Program-made: the position numbers and the translations under genes
The notes under the pieces: generated by a model
Database searches by the model: none
What the model saw: only the letters and a program-made list of their open reading frames with translations
Told to the model about the DNA's origin: nothing
Assembly (NCBI GenBank): GCA_028066055.1
Contig: JALCBY010000004.1
Coordinates: forward strand, 86,402 to 150,401
DNA length: 64,000 nucleotides
Source: Hyphomicrobiaceae bacterium
Lineage (GTDB): Bacteria; Pseudomonadota; Alphaproteobacteria; Rhizobiales; Methyloligellaceae
Direction of reading: 5' to 3'
Part shown: piece after piece, positions 10,156 through 20,078 of the stretch
Numbering within the stretch: position 1 is the first letter of the stretch
Layout of the letters: the number at the start of each line of letters is the position of its first letter

Positions 10156-10407
10156 AAGCCCGGTTCGAAACCGTTTCCTGTCCATTCACCGTGTTGTCCA
10201 AATTTCGCAACAATTTGTCGCCAACGTGCAACATTGTGGTTATTTTGCATCAGGGCTTGGGTGTGCTGGAATGCCGCCCTGACCACAGAATAGGCGAGAT
10301 CCTTCGAAAATTCGTCCTTTTCTGCCCACATCCGGCCCCTTGAATCCGGCAAATAACCTGCGTACCGCAGCGAGTTGCGGACGGTATTGGGCGGGAGGCC
10401 CTGACTA

Positions 10408-12807
10408 ATGGTTTCGTTTGCGGTTGAGCGCGGTGACGGCAAAGGCTCCCGCCTGAAACGCTGGGACAAAACGACGGGCAGACCTTCGTTCTATTTCGGC
10501 GTCGGTCTCGTTGCCCTGTCGATTCTTTCCGGTCTCGCCACCTACCTCATCCTGACCGGTCTGACGCCCATTGTTCCCAACCACTCGGTCGTGGTCACCA
10601 TGCTGCTGATCAACGGCGTGCTGGCGCTCGCCATGATCGGGCTGATCGCCTGGCAGGTGGCCGGGCTGTGGATCGCGAGGCGGCGCCAGCAGGCCGGCGC
10701 CAGGCTCCATGTGCGCATCGTCGGCCTCTTCAGCGTCATTGCCGTGTTGCCGGCAATCCTGCTGGCGGTATTCGCGAGCGTTTCGCTGGATCGTGGTCTG
10801 GATCACTGGTTTTCGAAACGCACCAAGCTGATCGTGGAGAACTCCGTCGACGTTGCAACGGCCTACCTGAACGAACACGGGCAGGTTATTCGCTCCGACG
10901 TGATTTCCATGGCCGCCGATATCGATGAAGCCGTCAACCTGTTCCGGACCAAACGCGAGGTCTTCTGGCGTTTCCTCGCCGTACAGGCGAGCATCCGATC
11001 GATTCCGGTCGCCTATATCATCGACGAGAAGGCCAAGGATCTGGTTGCCGCCGGCAAGCTGTACAAAGAGCCCTACGCTCCGCCTCCGAAATCCGCCATG
11101 GAAAAGGCGATGGACGGCAAGGCCGTCGTCATAGCGCCGGGTACGAGCAACAAGGTTGCCGCGATCAAGAAACTGGAAAACTTCCAGGACCGATATCTGT
11201 ACATCGTCCGGCCCGTGAACCCGCAGGTCTTGCAGCTCTTGCGCGAGACGAGGGCAAGCGAACAGGAATATCAGGCCCTTTCCGAACGGCGCACCGGGGT
11301 TCAGATGGCCTTCGCGCTCATGTATGTGGCCATCGCCCTGACGCTGCTCCTCGCCGCAATCTGGGGCGGGTTGTGGTTTGCGAACCGGCTGGTTTCGCCC
11401 ATTCGCAAACTCATCGGAGCCGCCCAGAAGGTGTCCAAAGGGGACCTCGACGTTCAGGTTGAGACGGACGAGACCGAGGGTGATCTGAAGCAACTCGGTA
11501 CGACCTTCAACGACATGACCCACGAGCTGCAGGTACAGCGGGACCAGCTGGTCGACACCAATGCCATTCTCGACGAGCGCCGGCGGTTTATCGAAACCGT
11601 CCTGTCGGGGGTTACGGCGGGCGTGATCGGCCTCGACACGAAGGGCATCGTCACATTGGCCAACCCGTCCGCCGAAACGCTGCTCGCCAGCGGCAAGAAG
11701 CAACTGGTCGGCCAGGATATCGCAAGTGCGGTACCCGAGTTTGCCAAACTGTTCGAGCGCGGACGCAAACAGGGCCGCAAACCCGTCCTTGATCAGATAA
11801 CCCTGGTGCGCGGAGGCCAGGAGCGAAACTTTGCCGTACGCGTCACCAGTGAGCACTCGGGAAGCACCGAGTATGGCTATGTCATCACCTTTGACGACGT
11901 GACGGAGCTCGTGACCGCGCAGAGATCGACGGCCTGGGCGGACATCGCCCGGCGCATTGCGCACGAAATCAAGAATCCGCTGACCCCGATCCAACTGTCC
12001 GCCGAACGTATCCGGCGCAAATACGGAGACTCGATCACCGAAGACAGGGAGGTGTTCGACCGCTGCACCGACACGATCGTCCGGCAGGTCGAGGACATCG
12101 GGCGCATGGTCGACGAATTTTCCGCCTTCGCTCGCATGCCGAAACCGAACATGGAAAACAGCAATGTCGGTGACATTGCACGCGAAGCGGTGTTCCTGTT
12201 CCAGGTCAGCCACCCCGACATCACGTTCGAAATCGATCTGCCGTCGAAGCCGGTTTTCATGAACTGCGATCGCAGACTGATGTCACAAGCCATTACAAAT
12301 CTTGTAAAAAATGCCAGCGAGGCAATCGAGCCGGACAACGGCGTGAGCGGCAAAATCATCACGCGCGTCCGCACCCGTTCCGGCCGCGTCATCATCGAGG
12401 TGATCGACAACGGCAAGGGTCTTCCCAAAGAGAACCGGAACCGCCTCGTCGAGCCTTACATGACGACCCGGGAGAAGGGAACCGGGCTCGGGCTGGCGAT
12501 CGTTCAGAAGATCACCGAACAGCATGGCGGCCGGTTGCAGCTGCGTGACGCGCCGAAGCGGGACGGCAAGGAAGGGGGCGCCTGCGTGCGGCTCGACTTC
12601 CCGGCTGCAACAGCAGTGGCGGTCGACGAAGAAACCGCCGCCGAGCCCGGTCCGGCACGCAAAAAGCGCACGAAAACCAAAACCCCGGCAAAATCAAAAT
12701 CCAGGACCCGGGCCTCTGGTAAACGCACCGCCGCGAACCGAAATACAAAACGAACGCGTAGCAAGAAACGCAGTCCAGAAGATGAAGGAGTGACTCATGG
12801 CGTCTGA
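10408..12807 (+). CDS. ntrY: Membrane sensor histidine kinase NtrY
   Basis: Membrane-bound two-component kinase paired with NtrX, involved in nitrogen and redox sensing in alphaproteobacteria. It has 799 residues with N-terminal membrane helices (about 30-50, 60-80, 95-120), a periplasmic sensor region, another helix near 300-325 (YVAIALTLLLAAIWGGLWFA), a HAMP domain, a PAS domain (about 390-500), the phosphoacceptor box [15 protein letters not shown] (His519) and an HATPase domain (NLVKNASEA, DNGKGLP, GTGLGLAI). The last 60 residues are Lys/Arg/Thr-rich and look disordered. GGGAGG lies 9 bases before the ATG. It overlaps ntrX by 11 bases. Confidence 0.95.
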   Translation: MVSFAVERGDGKGSRLKRWDKTTGRPSFYFGVGLVALSILSGLATYLILTGLTPIVPNHSVVVTMLLINGVLALAMIGLIAWQVAGLWIARRRQQAGARLHVRIVGLFSVIAVLPAILLAVFASVSLDRGLDHWFSKRTKLIVENSVDVATAYLNEHGQVIRSDVISMAADIDEAVNLFRTKREVFWRFLAVQASIRSIPVAYIIDEKAKDLVAAGKLYKEPYAPPPKSAMEKAMDGKAVVIAPGTSNKVAAIKKLENFQDRYLYIVRPVNPQVLQLLRETRASEQEYQALSERRTGVQMAFALMYVAIALTLLLAAIWGGLWFANRLVSPIRKLIGAAQKVSKGDLDVQVETDETEGDLKQLGTTFNDMTHELQVQRDQLVDTNAILDERRRFIETVLSGVTAGVIGLDTKGIVTLANPSAETLLASGKKQLVGQDIASAVPEFAKLFERGRKQGRKPVLDQITLVRGGQERNFAVRVTSEHSGSTEYGYVITFDDVTELVTAQRSTAWADIARRIAHEIKNPLTPIQLSAERIRRKYGDSITEDREVFDRCTDTIVRQVEDIGRMVDEFSAFARMPKPNMENSNVGDIAREAVFLFQVSHPDITFEIDLPSKPVFMNCDRRLMSQAITNLVKNASEAIEPDNGVSGKIITRVRTRSGRVIIEVIDNGKGLPKENRNRLVEPYMTTREKGTGLGLAIVQKITEQHGGRLQLRDAPKRDGKEGGACVRLDFPAATAVAVDEETAAEPGPARKKRTKTKTPAKSKSRTRASGKRTAANRNTKRTRSKKRSPEDEGVTHGV

Positions 12808-14191
12808 CATTCTGATTGTCGATGACGAGACCGACATTCGTGAGCTCATATCCGGTATTCTCGAAGACGAGGGCCACGGGACACGGCTGGCAAAGGACAG
12901 CACGGAGGCGCTGGCCGCCATCGAGGAGCGCCGCCCGTCGCTCATCATTCTCGACATCTGGCTGCAGGGAAGCGATCTGGACGGACTGGAACTTCTCGAT
13001 CGCATCAAGAAATCCCATCCCGATCTCTCGATCGTCATCATCTCCGGCCACGGGAACATCGAGACGGCGGTCGCTGCCATCAAGCGCGGGGCCTACGACT
13101 ATATTGAAAAGCCGTTCAAGGCCGACCGGCTTGTGCTCGTGACCACCCGCGCACTGGAAGCGTCCGCGCTCAAGCGCGAAAACCGTCAACTGAAGGAAAA
13201 AAGCACGCAAAGCGCCGAAATGATCGGCAAATCGAGCGCAATGAACCATCTGCGCCAGGCCATCGACAAGGTCGCGCCGACCAACAGCAGAGTGCTCATC
13301 AGCGGACCGTCCGGCTCGGGAAAAGAACTCGCCGCGCGTGTGCTGCATGAAAGTTCAACCCGCAAGGATGCCCCCTTCGTGGCATTGAATGCCGCGGCCA
13401 TGGCACCGGACCGCGTCGAGATCGAACTGTTCGGCACCGAGGAGGGCACAAGCGGGCAGCACAAAGTCGGAGCGCTTGAGGAGGCTCACGGCGGAACGCT
13501 GTATATCGATGAGGTCGCCGATATGCCCATGGAAACTCAGGGCAAGGTTCTGCGTGTCCTCGTGGAGCAGAAGTTTCAACGTCTCGGCGGCGGCCCCAAG
13601 GTCCATGTCGAGGTCCGTATCGTGTCGTCGACCAGCCGCAATCTGGAACAGGAAATCGGGGAGGGGAACTTCCGTGAAGACCTGTTCCACCGGCTCAGCG
13701 TCGTACCGCTTTCGGTGCCCGCGCTTTCGGAACGGCGCGAGGATATTCCCGCCCTCGTCAAATATTTCGTGGAGCAGCTCTCCGTGGCATCCGGGCTGCA
13801 GCCGCGGCGCATCGGCGACGACGCCATGGCGGTTCTGCAGTCACACGACTGGCCGGGCAACGTGCGGCAGCTGCGCAACAATGTCGAACGTCTGCTGATC
13901 CTGAGTGGTGGCGATCCGAAAACGCCCATCAATGTGGATATGCTGCCTGATGAAATTGCCAATCCGGTGCCGCTTTCCCAGGAGCGCAGTTCGGGCGAAC
14001 AGCTCATGTCTCTGCCGCTTCGCGACGCGCGCGAGATATTCGAACGGGAGTATCTGGTCGCACAAATCAACCGTTTCGGCGGCAACATCTCGCGGACTGC
14101 CGAATTCGTCGGCATGGAGCGCTCCGCCCTTCACCGGAAGCTCCGCGGTCTCGGTGTTCCCTCCGGCGACCGCCCCGCACAGGCGCGTTAA
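12797..14191 (+). CDS. ntrX: Response regulator NtrX
   Basis: Partner of NtrY, 464 residues. The receiver domain has Asp53 (LIILDIWLQGSD) and the AAA+ domain has Walker A GPSGSGKE (about 170-177) and GGTLYIDEVADMP. The C-terminal Fis-type helix-turn-helix is in TAEFVGMERSALHRKL. The GAFTGA sigma-54 loop seen in NtrC is replaced by GTEEGTSGQHKVGALE, so NtrX probably does not remodel sigma-54 and may act with the housekeeping polymerase. That substitution is a known trait of alphaproteobacterial NtrX. The start codon lies within the end of ntrY. Confidence 0.95.
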   Translation: MASDILIVDDETDIRELISGILEDEGHGTRLAKDSTEALAAIEERRPSLIILDIWLQGSDLDGLELLDRIKKSHPDLSIVIISGHGNIETAVAAIKRGAYDYIEKPFKADRLVLVTTRALEASALKRENRQLKEKSTQSAEMIGKSSAMNHLRQAIDKVAPTNSRVLISGPSGSGKELAARVLHESSTRKDAPFVALNAAAMAPDRVEIELFGTEEGTSGQHKVGALEEAHGGTLYIDEVADMPMETQGKVLRVLVEQKFQRLGGGPKVHVEVRIVSSTSRNLEQEIGEGNFREDLFHRLSVVPLSVPALSERREDIPALVKYFVEQLSVASGLQPRRIGDDAMAVLQSHDWPGNVRQLRNNVERLLILSGGDPKTPINVDMLPDEIANPVPLSQERSSGEQLMSLPLRDAREIFEREYLVAQINRFGGNISRTAEFVGMERSALHRKLRGLGVPSGDRPAQAR

Positions 14192-14320
14192 TTTTACTGC
14201 TTTGGATTGCTTTTCAATTACAAATAGTTAGCATTTTTTGACCCACAATACGGTCGAGCTGCGGTATATCTTGCAGCCTCGTGCGGGGAATGCGGCTGGA
14301 AACCTTGGGGGCAAGGTAAC

Positions 14321-15697
14321 ATGAAGGTCCTTATCTGCGGGGCCGGCCAAGTCGGCTTCGGAATCGCTGAGCGCCTGTCGGCCGAAGAGAACGACGTTTC
14401 CATCATTGATAACTCCCCCGGCCTTATCCAGCGGGTGAGCGACATGCTGGATGTGCGCGGTTTCGTCGGTCACGGATCGCATCCCGACGTTCTCGACGAA
14501 GCAGGAGCGCCCGATGCGGACATGATCATCGCTGTCACGCTCCACGACGAAGTCAACATGGTCGCCTGCCAGGTCGCCCATTCGCTGTTCAACATCCCGA
14601 CGAAAATCGCGCGCGTGCGATCGCAGAGCTACCTCGAGTCCCACTGGCGCGATCTCTTCTCCCGCGAACACATGCCGATCGACGTGATCATCTCGCCCGA
14701 GATCGAGGTCGGCGACATGGTCCTGCGCCGCCTCAGCCTGCCGGGCGCCTTTGAGACGGTGAGCTTCGGCGACGGGCTGATCAGCGTTGTCGGCGTGACC
14801 TGCGAGGAAGATTGCCCGGTCGTCGATACACCTCTGAAACAGCTCACCGAGCTGTTTCCCGACCTTCCGGTCGTGGTTGTCGCGGTCGTTCGTGAGGGGC
14901 AGCTCTTCGTGCCGCGCGGCGCCGACCAGCTCCTTGCCGGCGACGACGCCTATTTCGTCGCCCCGAACGACCAGGTGGAACGCACCCTCAAGATCTTCGG
15001 TCACGACGAGGAGCAGGCGCGGCGCGTCATCATCGCAGGCGGCGGAAACATCGGACTGTATGTGGCGAAGCGGCTTGAGGACCTGCACACGGCGGTTCGC
15101 CTCAAGCTCATCGAGGCCGAACGCGAACGCGCCGTCGAAATCGCGGAGGAACTCAACAAGACGGTTGTGCTCAACGGCAGCGCGCTCGAAGAGGATGTCC
15201 TGAAGGAGGCGGATGTCACCAATGCGGACACCATGGTCGCGCTGACCAACGACGACCAGGTCAACATTCTCTCCTGCATCATGGCCGACAGGCTCGGCTG
15301 CGAGCGCTCGCTGTGCCTGCTCAACAATACAAGCTACACGGACATGGTGCGGTCCCTCGGGATCGAGGCCAGCATCAATCCGAGAGCCATAACGGTATCT
15401 CGGATATTGCAGCATGTCAGGCGCGGCAGAATCCGGGCCGTGCATTCCATTCAGAACGGGGCAGGGGAGGTGATCGAGGCCGAAGCGCTGGAGACGTCAC
15501 CGCTCGTCGGAAAACCGCTGAAGGATATCGACCTGCCGGATGGCCTCCGTATCGGGGCGATATTGCGCGAGGGCGAGGTTCGGATTCCCGACGGGACCAC
15601 TGAAATTCTCGCACATGACCGTGTCGTGATGTTCGCGACGGCTGAAAATGTGCACGACGTAGAGCAGATGTTCCGCGTCAGCCTTGAATTCTTTTAA
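14321..15697 (+). CDS. trkA: Trk potassium uptake system regulatory subunit TrkA
   Basis: Peripheral NAD(H)-binding subunit that gates the TrkH potassium channel. The 458 residues form two tandem RCK units: an N-terminal Rossmann fold with GAGQVGFGIAERL (residues 5-17) and a second with GGGNIGLYVAKRL (about 240), each followed by a TrkA_C domain. Asp31 in IIDNSP at the end of the second strand is the usual nucleotide-binding acid. trkH follows after 14 bases. Upstream, TTGACC at 14239-14244 may be part of a promoter separate from ntrYX, though no convincing -10 element is spaced correctly. Confidence 0.95.
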   Translation: MKVLICGAGQVGFGIAERLSAEENDVSIIDNSPGLIQRVSDMLDVRGFVGHGSHPDVLDEAGAPDADMIIAVTLHDEVNMVACQVAHSLFNIPTKIARVRSQSYLESHWRDLFSREHMPIDVIISPEIEVGDMVLRRLSLPGAFETVSFGDGLISVVGVTCEEDCPVVDTPLKQLTELFPDLPVVVVAVVREGQLFVPRGADQLLAGDDAYFVAPNDQVERTLKIFGHDEEQARRVIIAGGGNIGLYVAKRLEDLHTAVRLKLIEAERERAVEIAEELNKTVVLNGSALEEDVLKEADVTNADTMVALTNDDQVNILSCIMADRLGCERSLCLLNNTSYTDMVRSLGIEASINPRAITVSRILQHVRRGRIRAVHSIQNGAGEVIEAEALETSPLVGKPLKDIDLPDGLRIGAILREGEVRIPDGTTEILAHDRVVMFATAENVHDVEQMFRVSLEFF

Positions 15698-15711
15698 GGA
15701 TCGGCGCCGCA

Positions 15712-17184
15712 ATGCGCTCAGTCGCAGTGCTCTACATACTCGGTTGGGTTCTGGCAGCGACCGCGGCCGCAATGCTGGTGCCCGCCACATTCGCCGTCGC
15801 CGTCGATTCGATCGCCCATGTGCAGGCATTCGTCGTGCCGGCCTTCGTAGTCGGCTTCATCGCCGGCTGTCTCGTCATCGCCTTCAAGAGCCGGGAGGTC
15901 TTTTCAGACCGGCGTCAGAGCCTACTGCTCCTGACGCTTGTGTGGATAGTCGTGCCCGCCGCCGCCGCGCTGCCCTTCTATACGTCCGGATTTCCGGGAG
16001 ATGCGGTGAGCGCCTATTTCGAGGCGACGTCCGGGTTCACAACAACCGGCGCAACCGTCCTGCCGGACCTCTCGCAGGTGCCTGCCAGCATCATCGTCTG
16101 GCGTGCGTTGCTGCAGTGGTTCGGCGGCCTTACGACATTAATCATGCTCGCAGCGCTGCTGGCGCCGTTGTCGGGAACCGCCCTGCATGACCGGCAGTTG
16201 AGGCTCGTCGGACACAGCGCCCATGGAACCCTCCTGCACATGAAAGAGGCCATTCGCGAAATCACGCCTCTCTATTCCGCTCTTACCGCGGCCTGCTTCA
16301 CGGCGCTTACGGTCTCGGGCCTTCCTCCCTTCGACGCTTTTTGTCTGTCGCTCTCGACCCTTTCGACAGGCGGGTTCATGCCGCGCGACGGCACGATCGC
16401 CCTTTACGGTTCGCCGCTGGCCGAATTCGTCCTCGCTTTCTTCATGATCGTAGGCGCGGTCAGCATCATCTGGATACGCGCGATATTCCAGATGCGCTGG
16501 CCCATCGTCCGCGAAACGCACGAGCCGGCATGGATCTTCTGGATCGTCGGAATACTCGGCGTTCTGTTGGCCATCGCCCTGGCGATCCGCACGGGAGACT
16601 GGAACATCCAGGTCCTCGGCCACACGCTCACACTCGGTCTGGCAACCGTTGCATCGGTCGTCTCGACAACGGGATTTGCGATCTCGGAACAAACGCAATT
16701 GCTTTTTCCATACATGGTTCTGCTGTGTCTGTGCGCGGTGGGTGGCGGACGGTTTTCGACGGCCGGTGGCCTGAAGGTCTACCGGGTGGTGTCGATGATG
16801 CAGCAACTCGGACGGGAGTTCCGGCTGCTGGTTTATCCGCACGGCGTACGCCCGGCGCGGCAGGCGACGGAGGCCATCGACAACGAAATCATCAAGTCCA
16901 CATGGATCATGCTCACGGCCTTCACTCTGATCATCGGCGTCATAGCCGTAGCCGTTGCGTGGACCGGCGTTCCCTTTTCAGGCGCGCTGCTTGCGGCGAC
17001 AGGCGCGGTTTCCAACATCGGACCGGCCTACGAATTCGCAAGGATTGCGGAATATCCGGACGCTCCGACCTACGGCACCATGGGCCCGTTCGCGCAACTT
17101 GTCCTGTCCGCCGGCATGGTCTTCGGCCGCGTCGAAATCCTCGCATTGTTGTCCGTTTTCAACATCGTTTTCTGGCGCGACTAA
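15712..17184 (+). CDS. trkH: Trk potassium transporter membrane subunit TrkH
   Basis: Integral membrane potassium-translocating subunit, 490 residues with about ten to twelve hydrophobic segments and four pore loops. Characteristic selectivity-filter regions are readable: EATSGFTTTGAT (about 103-114), LSTLSTGGFMPRDG, STTGFAISE and AATGAVSNIGPAYE. The RBS AAGGATC precedes the ATG by about 10 bases. It follows trkA by 14 bases and the pair is embedded between ntrYX and hfq, a conserved alphaproteobacterial order. A 317-base gap separates it from hfq. Confidence 0.95.
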   Translation: MRSVAVLYILGWVLAATAAAMLVPATFAVAVDSIAHVQAFVVPAFVVGFIAGCLVIAFKSREVFSDRRQSLLLLTLVWIVVPAAAALPFYTSGFPGDAVSAYFEATSGFTTTGATVLPDLSQVPASIIVWRALLQWFGGLTTLIMLAALLAPLSGTALHDRQLRLVGHSAHGTLLHMKEAIREITPLYSALTAACFTALTVSGLPPFDAFCLSLSTLSTGGFMPRDGTIALYGSPLAEFVLAFFMIVGAVSIIWIRAIFQMRWPIVRETHEPAWIFWIVGILGVLLAIALAIRTGDWNIQVLGHTLTLGLATVASVVSTTGFAISEQTQLLFPYMVLLCLCAVGGGRFSTAGGLKVYRVVSMMQQLGREFRLLVYPHGVRPARQATEAIDNEIIKSTWIMLTAFTLIIGVIAVAVAWTGVPFSGALLAATGAVSNIGPAYEFARIAEYPDAPTYGTMGPFAQLVLSAGMVFGRVEILALLSVFNIVFWRD

Positions 17185-17501
17185 TCTTTCTTCAATTCTC
17201 CGAATATTGTCGCGCAACCCCTGAGATAAGGGGCCGCCGCTCCTTCGGGACGATGGACGCGCACGGCGGCGGATTGCAAATCTCAACCCAAAGTTGAGCG
17301 AAATGTCAATTTTTCGCGAATTAATTTAGCTTGCAATTTCATGCACTTAGCGGAGAACAAATTTTTGCCGCTTGCGATAATCCGTTGCATTGGCGTCTAA
17401 TGGGGCCGAGTCGACGAACCTGTGTAATGCAATTGTCAAAAGGGGTGCTATAGTACCGACAAGCCGGCAAATTTTCGCCAATAGAAAAAGACGGAATACT
17501 C
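17185..17501 (+). other. 317-base intergenic region, trkH to hfq
   Basis: No gene is visible. It holds two hairpin-capable stretches shortly after trkH: CCCCT/AGGGG around a six-base loop near 17219-17234, and a GC-rich GCCGCCG/CGGCGGC pair near 17232-17275. Neither is followed by a T run, so neither is a clear terminator. Further on the sequence becomes AT-rich. TTGCGA followed 18 bases later by TCTAAT (about 17373-17402), and CTATAG near 17448, are possible promoter elements for hfq. The start-proximal GACGGA can serve as its ribosome binding site. Confidence 0.4.
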
Positions 17502-17753
17502 ATGGCTGCAGAAAGATCGCAAAGCCTTCAGGATATTTTTCTAAATCACGTCAGAAAGAGTAAGACACCGCTCACTATTTTTCTTGTTAATGGTGTAAAA
17601 TTACAGGGCGTTGTGACCTGGTTTGACAACTTCTGCGTGCTCCTTCGCCGCGACGGCCACTCACAGTTAGTCTACAAGCACGCCATATCGACTATAATGC
17701 CGGGTCAGCCGATTCAGCTGTTGGACGGCGAGGAGCAAGGCGAAGAAGGGTAA
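17502..17753 (+). CDS. hfq: RNA chaperone Hfq
   Basis: Hexameric Sm-like RNA chaperone that pairs small RNAs with mRNAs, 83 residues. The Sm1 region ([20 protein letters not shown]) and the Sm2 motif [12 protein letters not shown], with the diagnostic KHAIS, are both intact. The tail is short and acidic ([11 protein letters not shown]), as in other alphaproteobacteria. Third-codon positions contain noticeably more A and T than neighbouring genes. hflX starts 9 bases later; hfq-hflX coupling is widely conserved. Confidence 0.97.
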   Translation: MAAERSQSLQDIFLNHVRKSKTPLTIFLVNGVKLQGVVTWFDNFCVLLRRDGHSQLVYKHAISTIMPGQPIQLLDGEEQGEEG

Positions 17754-17762
17754 ATCCGATCA

Positions 17763-19175
17763 GTGCGCAGCGTTGATCCGAACAAACTCAAGTCGGGCTC
17801 AAAAGATACTCCGCAGAAAGGGAAGGGGCTTGATACCCGGCTCGCACCGACGCGGGCGATGGTGCTTTGCCCGATCCTGCGCCGGGCCGCGCCGAGACCT
17901 TCAACCGGACCCAGTCCCGCTTCGCTCGCCGCTGAAACCCGCGACGATCATGCACGTCTTGCCGAGGCCGTTGGCCTTGCGCATGCCATCGGTCTTGACG
18001 TTGCGAACAGTGGGACCGTTCCGGTCGCGAGACCGCAACCGGGAACGCTCTTCGGCAGGGGCAAGGTCGAGGAACTGAAAGGCATTATCGCCGCGGAAGG
18101 CGTCGAGCTCGTTATCGTCGACCATGCGCTTGCCCCGGTTCAGCAGCGCAATCTCGAAAAGGCTTGGAAGGCAAAGGTCCTGGACCGGACCGGGCTGATC
18201 CTGGAGATTTTCGGAGAACGCGCACAGACGCGGGAAGGGCGCCTGCAGGTCGAACTCGCCCACCTGACCTACCAGAAGAGCCGGCTCGTCCGCAGCTGGA
18301 CCCATCTGGAGCGGCAGCGCGGCGGTGTCGGTTTTCTCGGCGGCCCCGGCGAAACACAGATCGAGGCCGACCGGCGCGCATTGCAGGAGAAGATCGTGCG
18401 CATTCGCCGCGAACTCGATCAGGTCAAGCGGACGCGCGCATTGCACAGGGAAGGCCGCAAACGCGTTCCGTACCCCACCGTTGCCTTGGTCGGCTATACC
18501 AATGCGGGCAAATCGACATTGTTCAACGCGCTGACCGGTGCGGCGGTCGAGGCAAAGGATCAGCTCTTTGCAACGCTTGATCCGACCATGCGGGAAGTCT
18601 CCCTGCCGCAGGGAACCAAGGTGATCCTGTCGGACACCGTGGGCTTCATTTCGAATTTGCCGACCAACCTCATCGCGGCTTTCCGGGCCACCTTGGAAGA
18701 GGTCCTGGAAGCCGACCTCATCCTCCATGTCCGCGATATCTCAAGCGATGAGTCGGGCGCACAGCGCGACGATGTCGAACATGTCCTCAAGGAACTCGGC
18801 GTCGACACCGCAACGGACGACAACCGGGTGCTCGAGATCTGGAACAAGATTGATCTGCTGGATGCGGAGGACGCCGTGGAAGTCCGCAACATGGCCGCGC
18901 GGAAGGGCGCGCTGTGTGTCTCCGCCGTAACGGGCACCGGCATGGAGGCCCTTTGCGCCATGATCGAAGACAGGCTGAATGACAAGGCGAAGTTGGTCAC
19001 CCTTACGCTTGAGCCTGATGAAGGTGCGCTGATGAGCTGGCTGCACGACAATGCGCATGTGCTCGACACGCGGACGGACGAGTACGGCTCGACGACCATC
19101 GAGCTCAGGATTTCGCGGGAGAAACTTGAGCGCTTTAACCGCCGCCGCGGCGGCGCACCTGTCGCCGCGGAATAA
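17763..19175 (+). CDS. hflX: Ribosome-associated GTPase HflX
   Basis: GTPase that binds the 50S subunit and helps rescue or split stalled ribosomes. The 470 residues contain the N-terminal HflX domain (PGTLFGRGKVEEL), the linker with GGPGETQIEADRR, and the G domain with G1 GYTNAGKST, G3 DTVGF and G4 NKID. The GTG at 17763 was chosen because the conserved N-terminal strand (TRAMVLCPIL) begins before the first internal ATG at 17859, so the later start would truncate the domain. It lies 9 bases after hfq and converges with mazG across 11 bases. Confidence 0.94.
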   Translation: MRSVDPNKLKSGSKDTPQKGKGLDTRLAPTRAMVLCPILRRAAPRPSTGPSPASLAAETRDDHARLAEAVGLAHAIGLDVANSGTVPVARPQPGTLFGRGKVEELKGIIAAEGVELVIVDHALAPVQQRNLEKAWKAKVLDRTGLILEIFGERAQTREGRLQVELAHLTYQKSRLVRSWTHLERQRGGVGFLGGPGETQIEADRRALQEKIVRIRRELDQVKRTRALHREGRKRVPYPTVALVGYTNAGKSTLFNALTGAAVEAKDQLFATLDPTMREVSLPQGTKVILSDTVGFISNLPTNLIAAFRATLEEVLEADLILHVRDISSDESGAQRDDVEHVLKELGVDTATDDNRVLEIWNKIDLLDAEDAVEVRNMAARKGALCVSAVTGTGMEALCAMIEDRLNDKAKLVTLTLEPDEGALMSWLHDNAHVLDTRTDEYGSTTIELRISREKLERFNRRRGGAPVAAE

Positions 19176-19186
19176 TGGTGCGGACT

Positions 19187-20029
19187 TCAGTCGCCTTTTT
19201 CAGCGCGCTTGGCCGCGTTCCATAGCCGGTCCATCTCTTCAAGATCCGACTGCTCGGGCTTGCGGCCATCATCGCCAAGCCGATCCTCAATCTCGGCAAA
19301 CCGCCGCACGAATTTCGCGTTGGCACGTCGCAGAGCGTCTTCCGGATCGATCTTGAGATGACGCGCGAGATTGGCCATAACGAAGAGAAGATCGCCAAAC
19401 TCCTCGACGACCTCATCGCGATTTCTATCATCCTGATTGCCGTCGCCACCCGTGAGGGCCTGTTCGAGTTCGTCAAACTCCTCGCGCGCCTTCTCGAACA
19501 CCGGCCCCATGGACGGCCAGTCAAAACCGACCCGCGCCGCCGCGTTCTGCAATTTGACGGCGCGCAGGAGTGCGGGGAGGGCCATCGGCACGCCATCCAG
19601 TGTGCGCTCTTCCCGAGACGCCGCTCTGCCGTCGGCTTGCGCTTGCGCTTTCTCCTGCGCCTTCAGCCGCTCCCACAGTCCGTCAAGCTCGACGCTCGCG
19701 CGGGTTTCCTCATCGCCGAAAACATGAGGATGACGGCGGATCATCTTGTCGCAGATCGCGGCAACCACGTCGTCGAATGCGAACGCGCCATCTTCCTCGG
19801 CCATGCGCGCGTGATAGACGACCTGCAGCAACAGATCGCCAAGCTCGTCCTTGAGCCCATCGAGATCTTCGCGTTCGATCGCGTCGGCGACTTCATAAGC
19901 TTCTTCGATGGTGTAGGGGGCGATGGTCGAGAAGGTCTGTTTGAGGTCCCACGGGCAGCCCGTATCCGGCGTGCGCAGCGCCGCCATGATCGAGAGGAGG
20001 TCAGTGATGTCACGCCCGGCCTTAACCAA
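19187..20029 (-). CDS. mazG: Nucleoside triphosphate pyrophosphohydrolase MazG
   Basis: House-cleaning pyrophosphatase that hydrolyses NTPs and dNTPs to monophosphates, 280 residues with two MazG domains. Metal-binding acidic motifs are visible in the first (EEAYEVADAI, DELGDLLLQVVYHARMAEE) and the second (EEFGDLLFVMANLARHL). The start is TTG at 20029, chosen because the family N-terminus (GRDITDLLSIMAALR, then TGCPWD) lies upstream of the first ATG. An AAAGAG ribosome binding site lies just before it. It is downstream of pepA on the same strand after 130 bases containing a small palindrome. Confidence 0.92.
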   Translation of the reverse strand: MVKAGRDITDLLSIMAALRTPDTGCPWDLKQTFSTIAPYTIEEAYEVADAIEREDLDGLKDELGDLLLQVVYHARMAEEDGAFAFDDVVAAICDKMIRRHPHVFGDEETRASVELDGLWERLKAQEKAQAQADGRAASREERTLDGVPMALPALLRAVKLQNAAARVGFDWPSMGPVFEKAREEFDELEQALTGGDGNQDDRNRDEVVEEFGDLLFVMANLARHLKIDPEDALRRANAKFVRRFAEIEDRLGDDGRKPEQSDLEEMDRLWNAAKRAEKGD

Positions 20030-20078
20030 TTAACTCTTTAACCTTCTGATCTCAGTGAAGAAAATTACCCCTGATTCG

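Noticed and set aside
10161-10173. CGGTT-CGA-AACCG hairpin after ntrC as a terminator
   Set aside because: Only five pairs and a three-base loop with no T run; too weak to call.
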